From contig CANRGC010000007.1 of the NCBI GenBank assembly GCA_947630045.1, forward strand, positions 1 to 64,000: a stretch of 64,000 nt of DNA. The letters run 5' to 3'. This DNA is from Candidatus Gastranaerophilales bacterium. GTDB taxonomy: Bacteria > Cyanobacteriota > Vampirovibrionia > Gastranaerophilales > Gastranaerophilaceae. Shown one piece after another: positions 7,394-16,244 of the stretch. The notes under the pieces were generated by a model that ran no database searches, was not told where the DNA came from, and saw nothing but the letters and a program-made list of their open reading frames with translations. Each line of letters starts with the position of its first letter. Within the stretch, counting starts at the first letter, position 1. The position numbers and the translations under genes were made by a program.

Positions 7394-9208
7394 ATGAAGC
7401 TTGCTTTATCGAATGCAAATACGGCATTTAATTACAAATATCTTTTATCAAGGCTGTTTCCGTATATCAAACCTTATTTATTCAGAATATTTATAGCTTT
7501 TGCGGTTGCAATTCCTCTGGGGCTTTTGGACGGTGCAACGGCGTTTGCGCTAAAACCTTACATTGACGTTGTCGTTAACGGTAATCCGATGATTGTAAAG
7601 GGTTTTGAATTAACAAGAGATTTGCTTGCGGCGCTCATACCGTTTCTTATTGTTCTTTTTGCAGGCGCTCAGGGTGTTTTAAGATATTTAAACGCATATC
7701 TTTCAGATTGGATAAGCAATAAAATTTCAAATTCGGTTAAAATTGACCTTTTTAAAAAATTAATAAGAATGGACTCGAAGTTTTTTGACGAAAATTCTTC
7801 AGGGCTTATTTTAACAAGATTTTTGTCAGACCCCGATTTGGCTTCAAGAACAATCGTCGAATCTATTAAACAGCTTGTAACATGCGCAACAGAGGCAATT
7901 GGCTTGATTGCGGTTTTATTGTGGACATCTTGGAAGCTGGCACTTGTCGGAGTTATTGTTTTAGCAATTGCATTTATGCCTTTAGCTCTTTTAAGAAAGG
8001 TTATTAAAAGGGTTTCCAACGAATCTGCGGTTTTGGGCGGCGGCATTGCAACCAATTTCAACGAAACTTATCACGGAAATAAAATAATGACGGGTTATTG
8101 TTTGCAAGATAAGCTCTTTTCAAAGTTTCAGGCGCAAATTAAAAAGTCTTTCGATTTAACAATTTCTCTGACTAAAAGAGCGGGCTGGATGAGCCCTATT
8201 ATGTATATTATTGCAAGCATTGGAATTGCCTTTGTTTTGCACTTCGGCAACGGGCTCATTATCAACGGTGAGCTTACAACGGGAAGTTTCGCAAGCTTTA
8301 TCACCTCTCTTTTGCTTTTGTATAAACCCGTGAAATCTTTGGGAACAACTTTAACGGGGCTTCAAGGGGTTTTTGTTGCGGCTTCAAGGGTGTTTGAACT
8401 TTTTGACCTTATGCCTGAAATTTCAACACACGAAGGGAATAACACCTTAAGCGAAGTCAAAGACAAAATTCAATTTAGAGATGTTTGTTTTGAATATGTA
8501 GAAGGCGAACCTGTTTTAAAACATGTAAACTTTGAAGTTAAAAAGTTTGAAACGGTTGCTCTTGTCGGAAATTCAGGCGGCGGAAAATCAACCATAGTAA
8601 ATCTTTTGCCTCGTTTTTATGATATAAATTCGGGCGAAATTTTAATTGACGGCGTTAATATTAAAGATTTTACCCTTGATTCTTTAAGAAGGGGCATATC
8701 GGAAGTTTTTCAGGATAATTTCCTGTTTTCCGGCACAATTAAAGATAACATTCTTATGGGAAATTTTAATGCAACGGAAGAACAGCTTCAAAATGCAGTA
8801 AGATTGGCACATTTGGATGATTTTGTTTCAACGCTTGAACATGGGCTTGATACTGAAATAGGCGAAAGAGGAACAAGCTTATCCGGCGGGCAAAGACAAA
8901 GGGTTGCAATTGCAAGAGCAATTTTAAAAGACGCCCCCATTGTTATTTTGGATGAAGCAACATCCGCCCTTGATAATAAGTCTGAGGCGGTTGTTCAGGC
9001 GGCTTTGGAAAATCTGATGCAAAACAAAACCGTTTTTGTGATTGCCCACAGGCTTTCAACAATTAAAAACGCTGACAGAATAATGGTTATAAACGACGGT
9101 TCCGTTGTTGAAGAAGGTCGTCATGAAGACCTTATGCAGATTGAAAACGGTCAGTATAAAACTCTTTATGAAATGCAGTTTCGAGATAAAAACCTTATTG
9201 AAGCATAA
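7394..9208 (+). CDS. MsbA-like lipid flippase, ABC exporter
   Basis: Half-size ABC exporter of 604 residues. The N-terminal half (about 1-335) has six predicted membrane segments. The C-terminal ATPase (about 350-590) has Walker A GNSGGGKST, Q-loop FQDNFLF, signature LSGGQRQR, Walker B IVILDEATSALD and the H-loop IAHRLST. Homodimers of this family flip lipid A-core across the inner membrane (MsbA) or export other lipids or drugs. MsbA is favoured by the nearby lpx/lpt operon, but substrate is an inference. Ribosome site AAGGAAAAAAAGA precedes the ATG. Confidence 0.8.
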   Translation: MKLALSNANTAFNYKYLLSRLFPYIKPYLFRIFIAFAVAIPLGLLDGATAFALKPYIDVVVNGNPMIVKGFELTRDLLAALIPFLIVLFAGAQGVLRYLNAYLSDWISNKISNSVKIDLFKKLIRMDSKFFDENSSGLILTRFLSDPDLASRTIVESIKQLVTCATEAIGLIAVLLWTSWKLALVGVIVLAIAFMPLALLRKVIKRVSNESAVLGGGIATNFNETYHGNKIMTGYCLQDKLFSKFQAQIKKSFDLTISLTKRAGWMSPIMYIIASIGIAFVLHFGNGLIINGELTTGSFASFITSLLLLYKPVKSLGTTLTGLQGVFVAASRVFELFDLMPEISTHEGNNTLSEVKDKIQFRDVCFEYVEGEPVLKHVNFEVKKFETVALVGNSGGGKSTIVNLLPRFYDINSGEILIDGVNIKDFTLDSLRRGISEVFQDNFLFSGTIKDNILMGNFNATEEQLQNAVRLAHLDDFVSTLEHGLDTEIGERGTSLSGGQRQRVAIARAILKDAPIVILDEATSALDNKSEAVVQAALENLMQNKTVFVIAHRLSTIKNADRIMVINDGSVVEEGRHEDLMQIENGQYKTLYEMQFRDKNLIEA

Positions 9209-9211
9209 TTT

Positions 9212-10765
9212 TTAATTATGAATTCCGGTTATATCTTCATAAACTTTTCTGTATTCTTTTGCGCTGTTATCCCAAGTGAACTTTGAATTTAGAGCGTTTT
9301 TAATCAAAAGTTTAAAGTCGTCTTTTCTGTCGTAATAAGTCCAAATTGCGTTTTTAATTTCATCCACCATTGATTTTGCGTCATATGTTAAAAATTTAAA
9401 GCCGTTTGCTTTTTCGTTAGGATAAGAAATTACGGTATCATCCAGCCCGCCTGTTGCCCTTACAATCGGAATTGTGCCGTTTTTCATTGCAATCATTTGC
9501 GATATTCCGCACGGTTCAAATAAAGAAGGCATTAAAAATAAATCAGCACCTTTATAAATATCATCCGAAAGGTCAGCTTTAAAATCAATCCAAGCCCTAA
9601 TGTTGGAAGAATTGTTTGAAGCCCAGATTAACATGTTTTGATATCCGCCTTCGCCTGTTCCCAAGAATACAAAATCGCAAGGCAAATTCATAAGGTCAAA
9701 TTTCGCAAAGTCAATTAAATCAAGACCCTTTTGATATGTCAGTCTTGAAACCATTGCAACAAGCGGTCTGTTCGGGTTTTCCTGAAGCCCGAAAAGTTTT
9801 TGAATTTGTTTTTTATATTTTGGTTTTTCGTCTAAATTAAACTTTTTATCGTAATAAGTTCCGTTCAAAATTCCTCTGATTTTGTGTGTTTGACCACGAA
9901 GGGTGTAATCCATTCCTTCGCCCATTTCTCCGCCCAAAATTTCATTTGCATATCTCGGAGAAACCGTCGTAATCATATCGGCACAATAAATTGCTCCCTT
10001 TACCCAGTTAACTCTGCCGTAGTGTTCAAGACAGTTGTCATACCATACGTTATCCCAGCGCATATTTGCAAAATCAATTACAGATTTATCGCAAGAGCCT
10101 TGATATGCAAGGTTATGAATAGTGAATACAGATTTTGTATTTTTATAAAATTCATCATATTTATAATTTGTTTTAAGGTAAACAGGCAGCATTGCAGTGT
10201 GCCAGTCGTTTGCATGAACTACATCGGCTTTGAAATTCAAGAGTTTTGCATATTCCAAAACGGCAAGCGAAAAAGAAACATACCTTTGTTGTTCATACAT
10301 TTCATCCACCCACATCGGGTATACAACATCAAAACATGAAAAATATTTCGGGTTGTCCACAAAGAAAATGTTAATTTTATCAGATTTTGGGTGTTTGCAC
10401 ATTTTTAATTTAAAAACATGTTCGGTGTGTCCCATGGAAATTTTTAATTCGGAGTTTGGAAGCTCTTTTATTCCCCATTTTTCCTGATTAACGGAACCGT
10501 AAAGCGGAGTAAAAACGGCAACTTCGCAATTTTCTTTTTCTAAAAACGGGGGAAGTTCACCCGCAACATCCGCAAGACCCCCAACTTTTGAAAAAGGAGC
10601 AACTTCCGAAGAAGCTATTAAAACTTTGATTTTCTTAGTTTTATTTTTCAAGGTTACCTTTTTTGTTTTCGGGGTTGAATTATTTGTTTTCGGGGTTTTA
10701 ACTTCTTTTTTTGTTTTTGTTGTTTCTTTTGATTTTGAAGATGTTTTTTTGGAAATTGCAGCCAT
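9212..10765 (-). CDS. glgA: Glycogen synthase (ADP-glucose dependent)
   Basis: GT5 enzyme that extends alpha-1,4-glucan from ADP-glucose. The 517-residue protein has about 47 Lys/Thr-rich residues before the catalytic core, which begins KVLIASSEVAPFSKVGGLADV with the ADP-glucose-binding KxGGL motif. Further signatures are HANDWHTAMLPV, VSRLTYQKGLDL and the C-terminal FEPCGISQMIAM segment holding the catalytic Glu. The basic leader is unusual for GlgA. It is convergent with the MsbA-like gene (3 bases apart) and lies 9 bases after ruvA, so may be cotranscribed with it. Confidence 0.93.
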   Translation of the reverse strand: MAAISKKTSSKSKETTKTKKEVKTPKTNNSTPKTKKVTLKNKTKKIKVLIASSEVAPFSKVGGLADVAGELPPFLEKENCEVAVFTPLYGSVNQEKWGIKELPNSELKISMGHTEHVFKLKMCKHPKSDKINIFFVDNPKYFSCFDVVYPMWVDEMYEQQRYVSFSLAVLEYAKLLNFKADVVHANDWHTAMLPVYLKTNYKYDEFYKNTKSVFTIHNLAYQGSCDKSVIDFANMRWDNVWYDNCLEHYGRVNWVKGAIYCADMITTVSPRYANEILGGEMGEGMDYTLRGQTHKIRGILNGTYYDKKFNLDEKPKYKKQIQKLFGLQENPNRPLVAMVSRLTYQKGLDLIDFAKFDLMNLPCDFVFLGTGEGGYQNMLIWASNNSSNIRAWIDFKADLSDDIYKGADLFLMPSLFEPCGISQMIAMKNGTIPIVRATGGLDDTVISYPNEKANGFKFLTYDAKSMVDEIKNAIWTYYDRKDDFKLLIKNALNSKFTWDNSAKEYRKVYEDITGIHN

Positions 10766-10774
10766 TTTTTCTCC

Positions 10775-11386
10775 TTAAACGTTTGATAACATAGATAGTG
10801 CTTCTTTTAAAATTTCTTCGCTTGTTTTTACATTCGCTTTTTTAACCGCAAATTCAATTGCTTTTGTATATTCGTCATGGTTATAGCCCAAAGATTGCAA
10901 AATTGTTTGAACTTCAATCAACTCGTCATGGTTAACATCCAAGTTTTCAATTTTGCCGTGGATGATTTCCGCCGTTGTTTTCTTTGCGCTTAATTTGCCT
11001 TTAAGTTCAATTATAATTTTTTGTGCAAGCTTTAAACCAACCCCTTTTGCCCTTGAAATTGATTTAAAATCTTCGTTAATGACATAATCAATAAGCTCAC
11101 AGCCCGAAAATTCGTCTAACAAAATAAGAGCAACTTTTGTTCCTATTCCTGAAACGGAAGTCAGTATATCAAAAATAACCCTGTCTTCTTTTTGTTTAAA
11201 GCCTACAAGTGTCATTATATCTTCTTTGTGGACAAGTTTTGTATAAACTTTAATTTCAGAGCCCAAATTCGGGAAAAGCGAAATAGTTCTTGAGTTTGCA
11301 AGAATTGAATAGCCGATTCCGTTGTTTTCAACAACGATTGAATCTTCTCCTTTATAAACCAATTCTCCTTTTATGTAATCAAACAT
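10775..11386 (-). CDS. ruvA: Holliday junction DNA helicase subunit RuvA
   Basis: Binds the four-way junction and loads RuvB during branch migration. The 203-residue protein has the N-terminal OB domain (MFDYIKGELVYKGEDSIVVENNG), the helix-hairpin-helix centre (ILTSVSGIGTKVALILL; SRAKGVGLKLAQKIIIELK) and the C-terminal RuvB-binding domain (LQSLGYNHDEYTKAI). Its ATG lies exactly 6 bases after a perfect TATAAT on the minus strand and has no ribosome site, so the message is probably leaderless. glgA follows at 9 bases. Confidence 0.95.
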   Translation of the reverse strand: MFDYIKGELVYKGEDSIVVENNGIGYSILANSRTISLFPNLGSEIKVYTKLVHKEDIMTLVGFKQKEDRVIFDILTSVSGIGTKVALILLDEFSGCELIDYVINEDFKSISRAKGVGLKLAQKIIIELKGKLSAKKTTAEIIHGKIENLDVNHDELIEVQTILQSLGYNHDEYTKAIEFAVKKANVKTSEEILKEALSMLSNV

Positions 11387-11392
11387 ATGACT

Positions 11393-11398
11393 ATTATA
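11393..11398 (-). promoter_or_regulatory. -10 box for leaderless ruvA
   Basis: TATAAT on the minus strand, followed by 6 bases and then the ruvA ATG. With standard spacing the transcription start falls on the A of ATG. No clear -35 is visible. Confidence 0.6.
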
Positions 11399-11408
11399 TA
11401 GAAAAAAA

Positions 11409-11996
11409 TTATTTTACGAAAGTCGAGTTATAAAAATCTATAACTTTTTTTGCACTTTTTTCTTTATTTAACTTTTTATTTGCATAAGCAAGGTTATAAT
11501 AAAAATTTTTCTCATCGTTTTTAAGATAAATTGCTTTTATAAAGTTTTTTTTGGCTTTGGAATATTCGCCCGTGCAAAGTTCCGCCACTCCGAGATTATA
11601 TAAAACGTACGGGTTTTCTTTATTTAATTTTGCGGCTTTTTCAAAATTTTCAATGGCAAGAGGGTAGATTTTCTTTTTCATAAAAATGCACCCCAAATTG
11701 TAATAAGCCTTGTAAAATTCGGGGTTTTTTACTATTGCCCTATTCAAGTTGGTAATTGCAGAGTCAATTTGGTTATTATCTTCTTCAATGTTTGCTAAAA
11801 TCAGATAAACTTCCTCATCCTTTTTAAAATCGTCAATTTCTTTCAACATTTTATAAGCTTCATTTGCATGATTTGTGTTATAAAGAGCAAAAGCGTTTTG
11901 TTTAATATCGAAAATGACGTCAGGGTCTTGTTCTTCGGCAAAACAAGGAGAGATAAAACCTAACAATAAAACTAATATGGAAATTATTTTTTTCAT
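11409..11996 (-). CDS. Exported TPR-repeat protein
   Basis: Protein of 195 residues with a signal peptide (MKKIISILVLLLGFISPCFAEE) and about four tetratricopeptide repeats, the clearest being YYNLGCIFMKKKIYPLAIENFEKAAKL and YNLGVAELCTGEYSKAKKNF. It probably scaffolds an envelope complex, but the partner is unknown. The ATG at 11996 is preferred over a TTG at 12047 because it starts the signal peptide directly and sits 6 bases after TACGAT. It is divergent from the LCP gene. Confidence 0.78.
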   Translation of the reverse strand: MKKIISILVLLLGFISPCFAEEQDPDVIFDIKQNAFALYNTNHANEAYKMLKEIDDFKKDEEVYLILANIEEDNNQIDSAITNLNRAIVKNPEFYKAYYNLGCIFMKKKIYPLAIENFEKAAKLNKENPYVLYNLGVAELCTGEYSKAKKNFIKAIYLKNDEKNFYYNLAYANKKLNKEKSAKKVIDFYNSTFVK

Positions 11997-12002
11997 AATA
12001 AA

Positions 12003-12008
12003 ATCGTA
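12003..12008 (-). promoter_or_regulatory. -10 box for leaderless TPR gene
   Basis: TACGAT on the minus strand followed by TTTATT and the ATG at 11996. A TTGCAA 18 bases upstream can serve as -35. No ribosome site is present. Confidence 0.55.
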
Positions 12009-12082
12009 CCATTTATTGATTGTTTTTTGCAAGAAAATATTTTTCAATTAAAATAATATAGGCATAGAGTTTCGAGGCAAAA

Positions 12083-13366
12083 ATGAACACATTGGATGAT
12101 AATAAAACCGTTGAAATGGATGTAACGCCTGCGGCAAACGGCAGAAGGCGTGTAAAAAGGGTTCAAAATAACTTTTTGGGGCAGCTTTTAGTTTGTCTTT
12201 GTTGTTTTATTATTCTTGTTCTTGTGTTTCATGCAAAAGATATCAAAAACTTTTTATATGACGCTTTTCATCCGCAGTCTTCTTCCGTTTCAACGGGCGG
12301 CTTTCATTTCGGCGCAAGAAGACAAAATATTTTATTATTGGGCGTTGATGTTTCGGATAACCCCGACAAGCCTTTTGAAAACACAAGGTCAGATTCCATT
12401 TATCTTATAAGTATAGCCCCGCATGCTAAAAACATTAATGTAATTTCTATCCCGAGAGATTCAAAAGTTTATATTCATTCAAGAGCGCTTCCCGATAAAA
12501 TAAACCATGCCTTTTTCTACGGCGGAATTGATACTTCGGTTAAAACAATCGAACAAACGCTCGGTGTGAAGATAGACCATTATATTGTTGTTTCAAACCA
12601 AGCTTTAATTGAGTTTATAGACAAAATCGGCGGGGTGGATGTCTATGTCGAAAAAAATATGCACTATAACGATTCTACGGCAAATTTACACATTAATTTG
12701 CAAAAAGGGGTTCGACACCTTGACGGAAAACAGTCTGAAGGTTATTTGAGATACAGAAAAGACGCTCTTGGTGATATAGGGCGTATTCGCCGTCAACAAT
12801 GGTTTTTAAATGCGCTTGCCGCAAAGTTAAAAGACCCTTCCGTTATTATTAAAGTGCCCGAGGCGCTTAAATCTTCAATGAAATTTATTAAAACGGATTT
12901 TTCTTTCTATGAATTGGCACAGTATGCCGCACTTGCAAAATCAACAGACCCGAGTCAGATTAAAGTGGCAACCCTTCCGGGAGAGCCTTCTCAAAGAGGA
13001 GTAGTTTCTTATTGGATATTAGACCCTCAAAAAACTCAAGATTTGGTTGACTCTTTCATATATGGCAAAAAACCCGAAAAAATGGAAAGACCGCTTGAAA
13101 TCGGAATATTATATTCAGACTCGAACTATGACAAAGCGCTTGAATATCAAAAAAAACTTGAAGAACTCGGGTATGAAGTTAACTTAAGACAGGCGCAAAG
13201 TTTAAATCATGACCACATTTCAATTCACAGTTTTGAAATTCCAAACGGCGCAATTTCAGAATTAAAGTCTGAAATTCCCGATCTTAAAAATAAACAGACG
13301 GTATACGACACAATCGGAATAAATAAAGCTGCAAAAGACATAACCATTGTTCTTGCGGGCTCATAA
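12083..13366 (+). CDS. LytR-CpsA-Psr (LCP) family protein
   Basis: Membrane-anchored phosphotransferase-type protein of 427 residues. LCP enzymes attach polyprenyl-linked glycans to the cell wall. A cytoplasmic N-terminus is followed by a membrane segment (about 29-47) and the LCP domain (about 75-260) with the pyrophosphate-binding residues in NTRSDSIYL, IPRDSKVYI, KINHAF and YLRYRKDALGDIGRIRRQQ. A LytR_C domain occupies about 335-427. GAGG sits 7 bases before the ATG. In this Gram-negative context it may link a capsule or similar glycan, which is inferred. Confidence 0.88.
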   Translation: MNTLDDNKTVEMDVTPAANGRRRVKRVQNNFLGQLLVCLCCFIILVLVFHAKDIKNFLYDAFHPQSSSVSTGGFHFGARRQNILLLGVDVSDNPDKPFENTRSDSIYLISIAPHAKNINVISIPRDSKVYIHSRALPDKINHAFFYGGIDTSVKTIEQTLGVKIDHYIVVSNQALIEFIDKIGGVDVYVEKNMHYNDSTANLHINLQKGVRHLDGKQSEGYLRYRKDALGDIGRIRRQQWFLNALAAKLKDPSVIIKVPEALKSSMKFIKTDFSFYELAQYAALAKSTDPSQIKVATLPGEPSQRGVVSYWILDPQKTQDLVDSFIYGKKPEKMERPLEIGILYSDSNYDKALEYQKKLEELGYEVNLRQAQSLNHDHISIHSFEIPNGAISELKSEIPDLKNKQTVYDTIGINKAAKDITIVLAGS

Positions 13367-13435
13367 AAAAACACTTTCTTTTTACTCTTTTGTTGTATAA
13401 TTATTTTGTAGACAGGAGTAAGGGTAAAATAAAAA

Positions 13436-14077
13436 GTGTTTGATTTTAATTCTGATATGGCACAGGAATTTGGAGTTTATAAAAACGAAGAAGCCTATGA
13501 GATTGCCAAATTTATGAGTTCCGTCAATATTTCGGCGGGTTTTCATGCGGGAGATGCAATAGCAATTAAAAACGCTTTGAATTTTGTTAAAGAAAACAAT
13601 TTAGCAATCGGTGCGCATATTGGTTATCAAGACATTTCAGGTTTCGGAAGAAGAACCATGGAATTAAATGAGGAAGAAATTGAAGCGACGGTTATTTATC
13701 AAGTCGGCGCAATATCTTCTTTTGCAAAAACCATGGGGCTTGAAATTGAACATGTCAGATGTCATGGAGCAATGAACGATAAACTTGCCAATGACAGAGA
13801 TTTTGCGCTTTCCGTTGCCCGTGCGGTCAAAAAAATTAACCCGTGGCTTAATTTATACGTTAAAAACCCCGAAATGAAGAATTTTTTGGAAGAAGAAGTT
13901 AAGATAAATTGCCCGTATGAGGTTACATTTAACGAGAATATGTCAATCAGACAAATAAGAGAAATGGCGGTTGTTCCCGAAACCATTCATTTTACCACTT
14001 TAGAGGATGCAAAAAGAGCGTATGACGTTATAAAGCCATCCCCTGTCAATTATAACAGAGTTAGCGGACAAATATAG
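13436..14077 (+). CDS. LamB/YcsF (PxpA-like) family protein
   Basis: Related to subunit A of the ATP-dependent 5-oxoprolinase (PxpA). The family motifs are recognisable but altered: FNSDMAQEFG in place of N-D-GES, and FHAGD, GAHIGYQD, GFGRR and HVRCHGAMND retained. At 213 residues it is shorter than typical PxpA (about 250), and neither PxpB nor PxpC is nearby, so 5-oxoprolinase activity is uncertain. The GTG start at 13436 has GGAGTAAGGG upstream. yvcK follows after two bases. Confidence 0.7.
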   Translation: MFDFNSDMAQEFGVYKNEEAYEIAKFMSSVNISAGFHAGDAIAIKNALNFVKENNLAIGAHIGYQDISGFGRRTMELNEEEIEATVIYQVGAISSFAKTMGLEIEHVRCHGAMNDKLANDRDFALSVARAVKKINPWLNLYVKNPEMKNFLEEEVKINCPYEVTFNENMSIRQIREMAVVPETIHFTTLEDAKRAYDVIKPSPVNYNRVSGQI

Positions 14078-14079
14078 GT

Positions 14080-15408
14080 ATGAAAATATTTAAAACAAGG
14101 GTTAAGATGCCAAAAGGCACATTATGGCTGGTTCCCGGACTGAAATTAAAACGCTGGTTTGCTTTAATTATTTTAGGTTCTGTCTTAGCGGCAGTAGGCG
14201 TAACCATTTTATTTAAACTTGAGCCGATTTATTTTCTTATTAAATATGCAAAAAAATTGTTTCATACCGTGCAACCCGAAATAGCGGGAATTATTCTTAT
14301 AGTTTCAGGTGCGGTTATTTTTCTTAAAGCTTGGCAAGAAACCAACTTTTCTTTTATGGACATCAAAGGTCAAAGAAACAGAAAAGCTATGGGAGAAGCT
14401 TTATACAGAAGAATGAAGTTAAACCATGGTCCAAAGATTGTTGCAATTGGCGGCGGAACGGGGCTTTCAACCTTATTAAAAGGAATAAAAAGACTTACAA
14501 ACAATATTACCGCAATTGTTACCGTCGGTGATGACGGCGGTTCTTCAGGAAGACTTCGTGAAGAAATGGGAATTTTGCCCCCCGGTGACATCAGAAACTG
14601 TATTGCAGCTCTTGCGGACGATGATGATATTGTAACAAAGCTCTTTCAATATCGTTTTAAAACGGGTGAAGGAATTAAAGGGCACAGTTTCGGCAACCTT
14701 TTTATCACTGCGATGAGTGCAATTTGCGGTGATATGGAAAGCGCAATTAAAGAATCTTCAAAAGTTCTTCTCATAAGAGGAAGGGTTTTGCCCGCAACGG
14801 TTGATGATATGCGCCTTATTGCAAAAATGGAAGACGGTTCCGTTGTAAAAGGGGAAAGCAATATTCCCGAAGCCGGCAAAAGAATTGTGGATTTGTCATG
14901 CGAACCTTTAACTTGCAACCCGACAAAAGAGGTTATTGACGCCATTTACGGAGCCGATTTAATTATTTTAGGTCCGGGAAGTCTTTATACTTCAATAATT
15001 CCTAACCTTTTAGTCAAAGGAATTGCAGAGGCTGTTTCCAATTCGCATGCTGCAAAGATTTATGTTTGCAACGTTATGACGCAGCCGGGGGAAACCGATA
15101 ATTATTCCGTTTCAGACCATATAAGGGCGTTATTCCGCCACGCCGTTAAATCGGGAGCAAACAAAAAACTCTTTGACGCCGTGCTTGTAAACGATTTTCT
15201 TCCTTCCAACCTTACAAAAAAATATGAAGAAAAAGACTCTTTGCCCGTTGAAGAAGATACGGGCGCAGTTAAAGAAATGGGAGTTGAGCTTGTGAGGGCT
15301 AAACTCATTGAAGATAATAAAGACGGGCTTGTCAGACATGACCCGAAAAGAGTGGCAAAGGCAATTTACGTTTGGTACAGAAAAAGGGGCTCTAAGAAAC
15401 AATGTTGA
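14080..15408 (+). CDS. yvcK: YvcK/CofD-like gluconeogenesis factor
   Basis: UDP-sugar-binding regulatory protein of the CofD-like family, required in other bacteria for growth on gluconeogenic carbon and for envelope homeostasis. The 442-residue protein has about 110 extra N-terminal residues with two membrane segments (about 24-45 and 65-83), as in cyanobacterial homologues. The Rossmann core follows with AIGGGTGLSTLLKGIK, VGDDGGSSGRLRE, PPGDIRNC and LGPGSLYTSIIPN. Its last bases overlap panB by 7, so it heads a run into pantothenate synthesis. Confidence 0.9.
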   Translation: MKIFKTRVKMPKGTLWLVPGLKLKRWFALIILGSVLAAVGVTILFKLEPIYFLIKYAKKLFHTVQPEIAGIILIVSGAVIFLKAWQETNFSFMDIKGQRNRKAMGEALYRRMKLNHGPKIVAIGGGTGLSTLLKGIKRLTNNITAIVTVGDDGGSSGRLREEMGILPPGDIRNCIAALADDDDIVTKLFQYRFKTGEGIKGHSFGNLFITAMSAICGDMESAIKESSKVLLIRGRVLPATVDDMRLIAKMEDGSVVKGESNIPEAGKRIVDLSCEPLTCNPTKEVIDAIYGADLIILGPGSLYTSIIPNLLVKGIAEAVSNSHAAKIYVCNVMTQPGETDNYSVSDHIRALFRHAVKSGANKKLFDAVLVNDFLPSNLTKKYEEKDSLPVEEDTGAVKEMGVELVRAKLIEDNKDGLVRHDPKRVAKAIYVWYRKRGSKKQC

Positions 15409-16244
15409 GTTTGAAAAAAATTCAAAAAATGAAGTCGGAAGGGGAAAAAATCACCGCCATTACTTCATATGATTGCACAAGCGCCAAATATGCCGATGAA
15501 GAAGGAATTGACATTATTCTTGTCGGAGATTCTTTAGGACAGGTTGTTCTAGGCTATGACTCCACTTCAAAGGTTACTCTTGACGATATGAAAGTTTTTA
15601 CCCGTGCGGTTTTAAACGGGGCAAAAAACCCTCTTGTTGTTGTTGATATGCCTTTTTTGTCTTATCAGACGGGAGTTTTTAATGCGGTTCAAAATGCGGG
15701 CGAACTCATTCAAATGGGCGCAGGCGCAGTCAAAATTGAGGGGGCAAACGATTATATAATTGAAGTTGTTTCTCACCTTGTAAATTCGGGAATTCCCGTT
15801 ATGGGTCATCTTGGCTTTACCCCTCAATATATAAACACAATCGGGGGAAATTATGTTCAAGGGAAAAGTCTTGAGAACACTTTAAAAATTTTACAAGACG
15901 CCAAAAAGCTTCAAGAGGCGGGCGCTTTTGCAATTGTTTTAGAAATGGTGCCCGATATTTGCGCAAAATATATAACAGAAAACCTTCAAATTCCGACAAT
16001 AGGAATTGGTGCCGGCAAATATACTGACGGGCAAATTATCGTAATTGATGATATTATCGGAAAATTTGACGATTTTACCCCGAAATTTGTAAGAAAATAC
16101 GGCGATGTTAAACAGGTTATAAAAAATTCGGTTAAAAACTATATACAAGACGTTAAAAGCGGTGATTTTCCGAACATTAACGAAAGTTTCAGGTTAAAAG
16201 AAGATGAATATGAAAAATTTGAAGCTTATACAAAACAAAGCTGA
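15402..16244 (+). CDS. panB: 3-methyl-2-oxobutanoate hydroxymethyltransferase
   Basis: First committed step of pantothenate synthesis: transfers a hydroxymethyl group from 5,10-methylene-THF to ketoisovalerate. The 280-residue protein shows TSYDCTSAKYADE, the metal-binding GDSLGQVVLGYDST, AVKIEGA and GIGAGKYTDGQ. The methylene-THF dependence ties it to the glycine-cleavage and folD genes later in the window. It overlaps yvcK by 7 bases and panC by about 35-41 bases. Confidence 0.96.
   Translation: MLSLKKIQKMKSEGEKITAITSYDCTSAKYADEEGIDIILVGDSLGQVVLGYDSTSKVTLDDMKVFTRAVLNGAKNPLVVVDMPFLSYQTGVFNAVQNAGELIQMGAGAVKIEGANDYIIEVVSHLVNSGIPVMGHLGFTPQYINTIGGNYVQGKSLENTLKILQDAKKLQEAGAFAIVLEMVPDICAKYITENLQIPTIGIGAGKYTDGQIIVIDDIIGKFDDFTPKFVRKYGDVKQVIKNSVKNYIQDVKSGDFPNINESFRLKEDEYEKFEAYTKQS

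Noticed and set aside
9884-10487. Plus-strand frames inside glgA
   Set aside because: Shadows of the strongly supported glgA gene on the minus strand.
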